From assembly GCA_013400155.1 (NCBI GenBank), contig VXBM01000570.1, positions 203,110 to 267,109 of the forward strand: a stretch of 64,000 nucleotides of DNA. The letters are read 5' to 3'. Positions within the stretch are counted from its first letter, which is position 1. Each line of letters starts with the position of its first letter. Under the pieces are notes generated by a model. The model searched no databases, was not told the DNA's origin, and worked only from the letters and a program-made list of their open reading frames with translations. The DNA is from Helopsaltes ochotensis. Lineage: Eukaryota; Chordata; Aves; Passeriformes; Locustellidae. Below, one piece after another: positions 13,801-25,800 of this stretch. The translations under genes and the position numbers were made by a program.

Positions 13801-16800
13801 CACAGACCTCAGAAAAGAGGAAGAGGACTTCTGGGGTTCAAAGCACTGTTCTAAAGATACAAAGATACCTGTAGCTCTAGCATCACCTGTTGAGCTCTTA
13901 AGGGCTACTTTAAGTTAAAAATGCAAAGTCCTGTACCTCAAATGGTACAAGCCCTTACAGCAGTAGAGGCTGACTGGAGAGCTGAAAAGGGCCTGGTAGG
14001 TAGCTAGCTGAATGTGAGAAGACTAACAGCCTCCTGGGCTGAACACAGGAACACAGCCATTAGATCAAGGCGAAATGGTTTCTTTCCTCTACTTACCACT
14101 TGTTAGACTAAATCTAGAATAGTGCATCCAGTTTTGGCCCACTGCAATAAACGTCAACAAACTGGAGCAGGTTCGCTAGAGGGCCATCACGGTGGTTGTG
14201 TTCACTTGTCATTAAAGAAGCTGAAGGAGCTGACTTAACATTTGGGGAGGACCCATGAAATTTTGAAGAAGTTGGAGACAGATTTTTTTACAGCAATGCG
14301 TGGTATTGGAGGATGGAAAGAATGGGCATAAATTGAAACCTGAGAGTCAAACTGCCTGTAAATAAACATTTACCCTTTGAAGGCAGTAAAACAGTGCTAG
14401 ACATAGGGTGTGTCTTTGGACATTTGTAAGACCAGCAGGATAAAGCTGCTGGTAAACTTTGCCTGCTTAGAGCTTGCTCTGCTTTGAGCAGAAGGTTGGG
14501 TATATGACCTCTGGAGGCCATCTCTTCAAACTTGAATTACCCCATTATCATGGAATCATAGAATGCATTGGAAAGGGCCTTTAAAGGCCATCTAGGCCAA
14601 GCCCCCTGCAAGAATCAGGGACAGCTTCAGCTCTGTCGGGTTACTCAAAGCCCTGTCCAACCTGTTTCCAGGGGTGGGGCATCCACCTGTCTGGACAACC
14701 TGTTCCAGTGTTTCACCATCCTCATTGTAAAAAATTTCTTCCTCATATCTAGTCTAAATTTGTCCTCTTGTTTAAAACCATTACCCCTTGTCTTATTGCA
14801 ACAGGACCTGCTAAAAAGTTTGTCTCCATCTTTTTTAAGCTCCTTTTAAGTGGAAGGCTGCAACCAGGTTTTTCTGGAGCATTCTCTTCTCTGTTATGAG
14901 CAGTCCCAAGTCTCAACCTGTCCTCAGAGATCCCCATTAGATCCCTTTCAGCATTATTGTGATCTGCCTCTGGACTCGCTCCAACAGGTTCTTTCTGTGC
15001 TGCTTTTCTGCTACCCTCTAGGTGTGACTGTCTAAGCAATTCCTCATCCACCATCCAGTCTACCTGTCAATTGCCTAACTCTGCAATTTGGAAGGATGTT
15101 GTAAAGGACTGTATCAAAATCCTTACAGAATCCGGAGAGATGATACATGTAGCTCTTGTCCACTTATGTAGTCCCTCCATCCTCTTACAGTGACTGAGAT
15201 CCGAACAAAAGAGCCTAACTCAACATTTTGCCCTTTAAGTCACCTGAACGGTTGCTTTTCTTTGTCTCACTACAGATGCAGTAAATCTGCTGTTGTTCGG
15301 GAAAGGTTGGGTAAAATAAATGGATGCCATAATCTCTTGAATTTTCACGCTTCTAAGCAGCATCATTGAAGCTATACTGAAGAATTATGAGTTATTATAC
15401 TCTCCACCCAAATCATCTTCCCCTCTTCATCTTACCAGTCCTTCCTTTGGGCATTCCTCTCATGGGACTTCGTTGCAAGAGGACTCAAATGTATTCTTGC
15501 TTCTTGAGAGCATTCAAATAGATGCACTTCATCTCAGAAACTGTTTGCTACTTCCTGATGTCAAGATAGCAACAAGATCGTTGCCAGAAAGATACTTGGT
15601 TTTTAATAAAATATTTTTGATTGTGAATGTAGTTATAAATGTTTTTGTCTTGGCTTTTGTCTTCCAGCTGACCTGATAGACAGCTGTATAGAAAACATGA
15701 AGCACATTCATGCACAGCTGAACTTGGATTCCCTAAAGCCTGGGAAAGGACAGAAAAAAAAGGTAGCTGTAAAAAACAGAACACTGACAGGATAAGGCAC
15801 ATTCCAGGTTTTTTGTTTGTTTCTTTTCTTGGGGCAAATATTGCATGTATCTGTCACGGATGAGACAAAGTAAATGACAGTTTGTAGTGGATCCAGATAC
15901 TGAAGCTTCTGTAAGATTCAATGATTTTAGTACTTTAACTGACTTAATTACCTCACATACTCTTCCACCCAGAGGTCTCACTAGGTCTCAAGTACCTTTT
16001 CCAACATAGACATGACTGCTACTTCAGGAATGTCAGGCAGAAAATCACATCAGTTCATACTTTGCAGCTGCTCACTCTTGGGTGTTCACTGGACAAAGCC
16101 CCTGGGGATGTCCTGTTTTTTTTACATGCGTCTCTCTGGTCCTCAAGATCATCCCCCGTTTGCCAGATTGTTCCTCCAGCCAGGATATTCACATTCTTCT
16201 TTTTGGGCCCATTTCTTTCTGTCAGGGACCATCTCTTTTCAGGAATCCTTCCTTTTTCCACTAACTTTTCTTTCCAGAGCTCCAAGCTTCTGTTTGCCTA
16301 AACTCAGTAGTCTACATGCGAAGTACAAGACGTGGCCAGCTTCTGAATTACTAGTTTTGTTTCATGTCTTTTCATTACTTGGAGCATTCAGGACGTCCCA
16401 CTTTTAGTTTAGGTTACCCAGAATTAGCAACTAGTCCATCCTGACTGAAAGCAGCAAATAGCAGCCTGATTAAGAATTCAAAACTCGTTTTCAGATATCC
16501 ACTCATACACATCTCATTGTTTTGTAATCTGTCATGCTTGTAATTTATCATATTTATCTTAGGGAGTATAGAATCAGAATAGTGTTTTCAAACTTAGTTG
16601 GACTTTCAGTCTTCACTTCATGGCTCTATCTAATCCAGCTATTTTTTTCCAGCTTTTTTCCACAATAATATTTTTTGTTGTTGTTCTTTTTTTTTCAGTG
16701 TCTTCCAACCAGTGCTAGCTATTTTGGTTTTGCCTATTTTGTATCAGTCAATCTCCCTCCCATCCCAAAATCAGTTCCAGTCTCCTTATGCATGTAAATC

Positions 16801-19800
16801 ATAGCTTTTTTACTCTCCTATTATCTAGCTTTCAGTTTTAGTTTTTTTCTCTTCCCCTTCAAACTTAGTTGGGACATATCTGTTTCTTGTCATCAGACTC
16901 AATTTTCCCTGGTTTTTTAACTTCTTGTTAGTTTTGGGTTTTTTTAACCTCATACTTGTGGTCTTTCCACTGCCTACATTCCTAGTAGCTTCTTTCCATT
17001 CACAATATATTTATTGAACCTTTTTTCTCCAACCTTCCTTCCAGTTTTTCCAGACTCTCACATCAACCAAATCTTCTTTAGCACATTTAGATATAAATTA
17101 TGTCTTAACATCATACAACAGTTTCATAAGGTTTTTGTTGCAATCTGATTGTTTTCTGCCACTTTCATCTAAGAGAATTAATAAAATACAGGCAGTAACC
17201 TGTGCTGTCAAGTTTGATATCTTGTCCACTCCCACATAAAGCAGAAATTGCAAAAAACTTCTTCCTATAGGGTATTTCTGCATTGTTTCAGCTAAATAGT
17301 ATTTTTCTCTGAGGTGTTGGTACAGACCTTGATTTGTGAGAGTATGGAACTGTGTTTTATAACGATGTCTCTTTAAAAAAGTTGAGTTTGACCCTGATGT
17401 TTGAAGGCTATCATATTTTTTTCTTGAGATCTCCTAAACACATTAATTTTCCTTTTTCAATGTTTGAAGGCTGAAAGGTGTCCTGCCCTGGACATGTCCC
17501 GTAAGGCTGAGGTCGGCTGATTCTTTTTAGTTTCTGTGTTGAGGAGGAATTTAAAACTTGAAAGAAATTGGAGGAAAGGAGCCTCTGAGAAAGTTCAAAA
17601 AAACTGTTTATGTTTAATTGAAAATTCTTGGAAAGATTTGCAAAAGACTTTGTGGCAGATTTCCCTGCTGAGCTGGGACTGCAGATTGCTGCATCATATA
17701 TGTGTGCTCTTCATGTGGTACATAATAGCAGTTTCATGTGGGGGACACTGAGATGTTGCTTTCATAGTAGATTTAGCTGATCATTTACAAAACTGTCCCT
17801 TTGCCCACTTCAAGGCACAACTCTCAAAGGAAAGTCATGACAGCTTCTTTTTTCCTTTTTCTGACTCTTTTAATTATTGGGAAAAATACGTTTGATCTAA
17901 CTTCATCTCAGGTTGGCTGAGGTGTTTACTTGATACTCCTTTTCTTTCACAATAATTAGTGTGATGCTAATAAAGAACAAGAAAAGTATTTACAAGTAGC
18001 CGAGCTTTCAAAAAATCAGATCCAAATATTATCGTAGTAAGAAGCAAGTTATCCTTAAAATAAATAAATACAAACATTGCTATCAATCCAATCAATAACT
18101 TTTTCCACCTCCTAGAAGTTTGTACATTAAATATGAGTTGTAGCTTATGGCATTTTAATGCTATTTTACTTATTAACTAAATTAAAACATACAGAATTCC
18201 TTGAAAGAATTCTTGTCTTGTTTAGAGTTAATGTTTTTTGGCTAGAAGTGAGACAGACCTGTTATAAAATGTGTTTGTAATAATGACTTGTATGTTTTTT
18301 CCTGATCTATTACACCTGGCTTTCATTAACCTTTTTGCAGTAGACTGTTGCTTCATCTCTAAATGTGATTAAATACATGATTTATGATATATAAGCACAT
18401 TATGATTTATAAGCATGCATTGTTTCTTCACCTTGTCTGAGATTAGGTATGAATCCTATTTTACATTTTTGTTCCTTTATGCCTGATAAGACAGAAATAG
18501 TATCCTGTGGTGAACAAGCTTGTTGGAATTTGGTAATCTTTCAAAAGTGGTTTAGTGTGTCACCCTTATAGGAGTTGGGTCAGCTATCACTGCCCTGTAG
18601 TATCACAGCTCTGTCATGAAGATAAATTTTTTGTTCACTTGTAACTTGAATGTCAGTGTATCACCTCACTGTCGGAAGGTCTGTATTTATTTTTGTAATT
18701 TTCTTATCGGGTTGGAAGTATTTATAGCCTCTATATTTATAGTTAAGGATAGGAAATTAAGATCCTGGGGATATAAGGATGAATTGGCCTGACCAGCTGT
18801 AGAGATCACAGACTATTCTGAGTTAGAAGGGACTCCCAAGGATCATCAAATCCAGTTCTTAAGTCTGTATAGAGGTCAAACCCACAACCTTCGCATTATA
18901 TTAGCACCATGCTCCAGCTGAGCTCTGAAGCTCTGAAAGATAGAGCTAATTTAACCTTGTTTTCATCCAAGGAAGAAAAATAAATGCTTCTAGAGAGTGA
19001 TTCATTTGACTTATTTTAGATGCATGCTTTAGGATGGAACAAATACTCAGAAAGTTCCCGCCCGTTTTTTATTAGTTGTAAGAGAAATGGAGCTCAACAT
19101 TACAGATTTTTGCATTTGGTCAGATTGGTGCCCCTAGAAATAGTATCTGTGGGTTATAAAGAGAGATAAGGATAATAAGTTACTGGTTATAAATTACTTT
19201 AGTAAACGTGCTTGAAGCTAGCTGAGATGAATTTTACCTGAAATCAGAAGAAAACTGCTGAGCAGATGTGACCCAAATGTTGATACCTTAGATTTGCACT
19301 TCTTTTGAAATATCTTTCCTCCTTGTACAAAATTCATTCTGTTCTTACATTGATGATCTTCAATTATTTTTCTCTGATTAGGAGGATAACCTTATCAAGG
19401 AGTTAAGGTGTTCTATGCAGCTCCTTAGAAACTGCCTCTTTCAAAATGAAGAATGCAAAGTAAGTATTCTTATACTGGAGTAATATAAGCACATTTAGTT
19501 ACTGAATGAAGATAATTTTTTTTATTTCAAAGTTATTTTCAAGCTGGCAAAATTTCAGTTGGATTAATTAAGGGCAAGAAATACTTCATATTTCATTATT
19601 ATTACCACTTCCTAAGAATATTTCACACATCTATTAGGAACTTAGTGTTTTTATAGAAACATCATCTCCCAATGGTTTCAGATGGCTGTTATCTTTTATA
19701 TCCACTTCTGCTTTGAGTAAGTCAATAAGTCTAATTTTCAAAGCATATTACATGAAAAATGAATGTGGAGAAAAGTGTGGGGCCACCAGAAAGGCATATG

Positions 19801-22800
19801 GAGATACATTTCAGATCTTAGACAGTTGTTTCCTCTCCTTACTTCTGTTGCCTTTCTGAAAGAAAAGCCCAAAACCACCCCAACAGACAAGCAAAACCAA
19901 AGCCCAAAATCTAAATAATATTTTGCTATTTATTTTTCTTTATCTGAGTTAAATTGTACTAATCCTCCAAAACAAAATTTTGTTTTCATAACCATTTTTT
20001 ATAAAATCATTTTTCTTGCTCAAAATCTTAAATGTCTTCTTTTTTTATTCTTGTCTTTTTGTCTGTTCTTTTCAATTTCTTTCCAACTTCCATTCTGCCT
20101 ACTTGTTTTTTCCATGGGGAAAACACTACATTACTTGTTTTCACTTTTTCCTGTGTTAGTACTTTCTGATTACTGTTCTCCCTCTTTCTTATTGCTGATA
20201 GCATTCACACGTTTATTTCCACTCAGTTTAATTTTTCTTGGCATTGTGTTACTTGCGCTATTTATACAACTTGGGGTACTTTTAGCAAATGCATTGGTGC
20301 AACTACAAGATTTCCTGCCTTTCCAGGAGTACCCCTTTGCCAGGGCATGTATTAACATCCTTTTTGTATGCAGAACACTTGGGGCTGAATAAACCATCTG
20401 ATTATCCCTGAACTCCCCATAACTTGGTTGTGCCATAATCTCAGCTAAGATTATTGTGGAATGTTTTTCTTTGATCAGGATCTGGAGAAAGAATTGCTTG
20501 GAGGATTGAAGGTGGTTGCTGTTGATAACTGAAAGATTTCTATCATTTGCTCTGTATACAGCTGCACTCTTGTATTTTCCATGTTTTTGCCTTCCAATAA
20601 TTGCCTTAGAAGGAGTTGAATAAAGCTTTAGAGAGTTCTTGAACGTGAACAGTTGGAATGAATAATTCTTTACTTTTGTTTGCATGTCTTTCAATAGTTA
20701 CGATACGTGCTGGTTTTGACTGGCGTAGAGTTAAATTCATTGGTGGTGTCAGTTCTCCGTACAGTCCTTTAAAAACACTAAGATAAAACGTAAGATAAAA
20801 ACATGGTTTTCTCATTCTATATTTCCTTTTCAAAGGATTGATAGCATTTGAAATTCTCCCTCATGTTGTAGGTGGCAGCACTCAAAGCTCATCTTGTTCC
20901 TGTTCTGCATTCTCTGTGGCCGTGGTTTTTAGCAGATGATTCCTCAATGCAAATAGCTCTGCATTTGCTTTGTGTCTACACTGAAAACTATCCTGCAGGT
21001 ATGAAAGTCACTTTGTGGTGGAATACATCAAAATATTTTACCAGAATAATTAAGACAGAAAAACATAATAAAGAGAAAAGAATGTTTATTGCTACTGTAA
21101 GAGCAAAGTGTAAAAGCACTGGTCCATCAAAGTCTGTCAAAATTTTTGATTTTAATACATTTAAGACTTTTGTTCAGATCTGGTTTCAAGCTGTTGGATT
21201 TAGCAAGAGTGCAATTGTACTAAAGGATTAAATAGCATTTAATTCAAACCACTATGTTTGAAGGTTATGCTGAATGTCCTGCCAAGCTGAGTAGTATATA
21301 TTATAGAAGTACTATTCTAGGAATTCTTTAACAGAGAACAGTACTTTATATAGGTTGTACTTCGGTCCTTATTGAGAACATTCTGGTTTTGAAATAGTCA
21401 ATCAAATTCAATTTTGTATTAAATTTTTTCAATTTCTTTAGGCCTTAGACTCAGTAGCTTGCATTTGTATATTTTTCGTAAGGAATCTCCTTTTCATTTG
21501 AGCAAACCTTTTGTTTCCATTGATAATTATCCCCACTATTAGAAGCCTGAACTTTTTTTCTAACATGGAATTTTCTTTCAGTGCCCTGGTTATTTAGATT
21601 TAGCAAATCATAGATAATGATTTGCAAGTAGTCTAAAGAGACAGTCTCTTCCTTTCTTCCTGTCAAGATGCGATAAAAGGGTTAACATGGTTAAAATGTT
21701 ATGCTTTTTGTAAATTAAGGTCTCCAGACCTTAAATGAGCTTGCAATGGCTTTTTTAATAAAGATTTTTTTTTTTAATATGGGCCAAAGAAAGACATGAA
21801 TTAGTCAGCTAGAGAGTATAAAATAAAAATGTAGTGTCCTGTCCATGTGCCAGAAATCAAGCTGAAATAACTCTAGGCTGCATTTTTATTTTCCTTACTG
21901 ATAAGAGCAAGTGCTCTCTGATCAGTCATGTTTTTTCTTTCTGTTCGGAATAGCTGGCTTATGAGGTGTTCCAAATTTATCTACTCTGAACTGGTTAACC
22001 ACTCCCCCTCAATGTAGTCAGAGAAATGCATATAAATATTTGTTACAGTTAAACATTGTCTCATTTTTGTTTACTTTTGCCATGCAAGAAATTAGCTGTT
22101 GTTGCTGATGGCCAATGCCACTAAAAAAAAAGGACATATATCTATATTTGTGCAGAAGGCATTTATCTATATTAGGTTGGTAACATAGTTGTTCCCTGCT
22201 GCTGTATTAATTCAAACTTGTAGCTCTGTAGCATAGGATTGGGCATTCTTCTGTTGTACAGTGTAATGACAGCTGCAGACAATGCTTATATTTCTCAGAA
22301 AAATATTCTAAGGAAATTATATTAATCCTTGCAAATTGTACAGAGACCTATTTTTTGAACCAGCTTCAGAGGATCCCTTCAGATTCAACCGCTAAATAAT
22401 TGTATAAATAGGTATATGTTCTGGTATTTAAGGAGACTTTCTGAGATGGAGCAATGGCTTCTGTTTAACAGCAGAACCACCTCTTACATTCTAGAACAAT
22501 AGAACAGTAGATGTAGGCACATTTCTATTCAAAGCATGTCTAATTGACTTCATTGGGGTTCAAAGAAAAGATACCTAACAAAGCCTTTGCAAAGTTCCAT
22601 CTCAACGTTTGAGCAGTTGCACTGTTCTTTCTATAGATTTTTTGTTTAAATACATATCTGCATTTCTAATGGGATAAATGTCTTACTGCTTTAAGGTTGT
22701 TCTTCACTTTGTTGGGCCGGTGGTGGACAATCATCGCTTCCATCTGCACGAAGTGCAGCTGGCAATTCATTAACGCATTACATCTTGAAATTGGCTTCCC

Positions 22801-25800
22801 ATGTGTCAAATGATAACAGCCCAGTTCAGCACGTGGTATTCTGTCTATTATCTAACCTTGCTCTGTCTCATGACTGTAAAGGCATTATTCAGAAGGTAAG
22901 TAAATGGTAACGTGTATTTTAGTAATGGATGCAGTTTCCTTTTTAATAAACTCTCATATTTTACTATGGAGTGTCCTGTGAGCATAGAGAAATGCTTTTG
23001 TGGGAATCAAATCCATTGTGTCTTCTCAGTTAGTTGTGTTACTGTTCCCTAAGAGCAGAGTGTAATTTGGTTATATTTATATTTTGGACAATTTTTGCTA
23101 GAGCTTTTTGTAACCTCTCTGTTTCAGTGGGTTTTAACATTTTTTAATACCGATATATTTTGATAGCAATCGCTAGTGGATCGTGAAAGTGAATATGCCG
23201 TAGAACGATCTGCACGTGAATGAATGAGAAATGAAACATTGTGTAAATCATTAGGTTTACTGTGGGAAACAACCTTTGTAAAAGTTTTAGGAAAAAAACA
23301 GTGGTTGGATGTTAGATGGAAATCTATTCTTATTACACAAATGTATGTCATGTCTTTTCCTTTTTATATTTTGTATATAGAATGATCCTTATTCTGTTTT
23401 ATCAAATGTGTTTTGAAAAATGTTTCCCTTGAACTTTGATCATTTACATAAATTCAAACCTTGAGAAAAGAAGACAGACCATATAGAAAGTCAACTTTCA
23501 TAGTGATGTGATAAGATGAGCTAACGCAACAGAAATTATAAAAAGTATGTTTGTTTCTAGCACCTTTTATAGTAATTTATTAATTGAAAAAAATTCTTTT
23601 GATCTCCATTAACAATGTTCTGTTCTTGCACCTAATTACCTGTTCAAAATACAGTGGGAAATAGATCTTTTTGTGATGCTAATTATGTAAAGCATGGTCA
23701 CACTATTACAGAGTGGCTAATACTCAAACTTTTTGATAAAAACAAAGAGTTTGAAATCTCTTCTGTAGTAGCTGTTATATTCTTTGAATTGTTTTTTAGA
23801 GTCTTCAGTTTCGTTCTAGTGGGATAGTACTTCCTTCTCTCTCTGGCTCTGCTTTCATAAGCGTAAGCAATTCTGAATAACCAATTCCCTCTGTGAAAAT
23901 TAAATTACCAATATTATATTCACATGAAGAAAACCACAATGAGTTTGTATGCTGGGTTACCTGCTTTCAACCAGCTGCTTGTATATGTTGTCAAGATTCA
24001 GTGAAGCTGGGAATATTTAGTCAAGGACTTTTTCATTAGAGGAATTTATGTTAGAACACCTCCCTCTTGCAACAGGGGAATAGATTTTTGTCTTCTCAGA
24101 ATCTCCTGCAAGTGGAGGCAAGCCCTGAGATGTCTGTCATATCAATGCACGGTTCTTTTTCTTCGAAGCTTACAAAAATAGAGGATATTCCTCTGGCTGC
24201 CAGTGAAGGGAGGAGTGGTGCTGAAGGTTCTTATGAGTCACTTTCAACTCGAGACATTCTATGATACCTTTAACATTTGTTAATAGCATGCAGTAATAAG
24301 TAAGGAATCAAGAATACATTATCGAAGTAGGGCATTGATTCACTTAAAATGTCTCTAGATTATTTTTGGGTAGAAACATGGAGTGCAAAGAAAAAAGTTT
24401 ATGTAGTGGTGGGAATTAGCCTTTAAAGAACTATATTGTGTTGGATCAGCTTTTATATATCTACACTGCATAAATTATTATAGAAGAAAATGTATGTTAC
24501 CATATTAAGTTTTTAACCATGCAGTATATTCTTTTTCATATGTAATTTATTAAAAAATCCTTGACTAATAATGGGTTGCCTGTTAAAAACTAAACAATAG
24601 CACTACTGTTTGGTCAAGTATATAGATTGGAAGGTCAAACAACAGTAAACTAGCCATGGAATACTATAAATTCTAAAACCCTTTTTCTTCCCTCTAACAG
24701 AGTAACTTCCTGCAGAACTTTTTATCTCTTTCATTGCCGAAAGGAAGTAATAAAAATTCTGGTCATGTGTCTACTCTCTGGCTAAAGCTGCTACTGAACA
24801 TATCTTTTGGAGAAGATGGACAACAGATGGTCATGAAGATAAATGGATTTTTAGACCAGATCATTGAAATGTGTAAATACAAGCACAAGAGCAGCCAACA
24901 CCTAGCACTTCTTATTCTACATAACATATGTTTTAATCCAGCTAATAAACCAAAGATATTAGGTAATGGTAAGTATCTGAAGAATATGCAAACTGTTGTT
25001 CTCTGTGAATATCATGGCTTCCAGAAGACTATATATTTTCTTGTCAGTTTGGGTTACTGACCAAGAACTCAATGTTGTATTTTAGAAGAGCACTTTTATA
25101 AAAATTAATTTTTTAGAAATAATTCTAGAATGTATATTTTGGCAGAGAGATGATTACAATAATACATAATAAAAGGAAAAGCAAATAAATAGTTCTAAAA
25201 AGAAAATCAAGATTCATTGTTAGGAAGATCATTTGGATATAATAATACATAATGAATGAAAGGATTTTTGCAGTTTTCTGAAACAGCTAGTTTTTAAGGG
25301 AGGATTGAAGGATTCTTTGTGTCAGTCAATTTGAAATAACTGAAGTTCCTATCTTTCAGTTGGACAAAACTTTCTTAGCTTATACAAATCATGAATGTTT
25401 GTGTCCTGTCATGTGCAGAAAATGTTTACGATAGTGATAAAGTTATGTCATGGCATGTATATAATGTAACAATATGTTCAGATCTTTTTTCATGTTTTTT
25501 TGTAGAATGCATGTTTCTTTCCCCCATTTAATTGCAGAGAGAATGCTCGTGTCTTTAAGCTCTCAGCAAGTTTTCCAGTGTCCATGCTTTTTATTTTTCC
25601 TAAGATGTGGATTTATTGACTTAATTAAATATACATTATTCGGTTACATAATCTATGATTTTTTTTTTTGTGTGTGAAGTGAAAAAGCAAAGATGAAGAG
25701 TCTGGCTTCAGAGCAGTACTTGAAAATTAAGGCACCTACAGTGGGATGGCAAATATTTCTCATTGGTTACAAATCATCTGCATAATAAGTATGAAGGAAA

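Noticed and set aside
14749..15054. 101-codon minus-strand frame as a host gene
   Set aside because: It lies wholly inside a CR1 fragment and has no independent support.
16012..16407. 131-codon open frame, Phe/Leu/Ser-rich
   Set aside because: It translates a pyrimidine-rich intron stretch, which gives hydrophobic residues in any frame.
18850..18926. tRNA-Ile gene on the minus strand
   Set aside because: The A and B boxes are mutated, the acceptor stem is absent and a CR1 tail follows, so it is a SINE and not a tRNA gene.
20170..20694. 174-codon open frame on the minus strand in an RTTN intron
   Set aside because: The longest non-artefact open frame, but composition is low-complexity (Lys, Ser, Asn), no domain is visible, and it lies opposite intron sequence. 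Most likely chance.
20872..21231. 119-codon open frame starting at an RTTN exon
   Set aside because: Only the first 127 nt are exon. The rest is read-through past a clear GTATGA donor.
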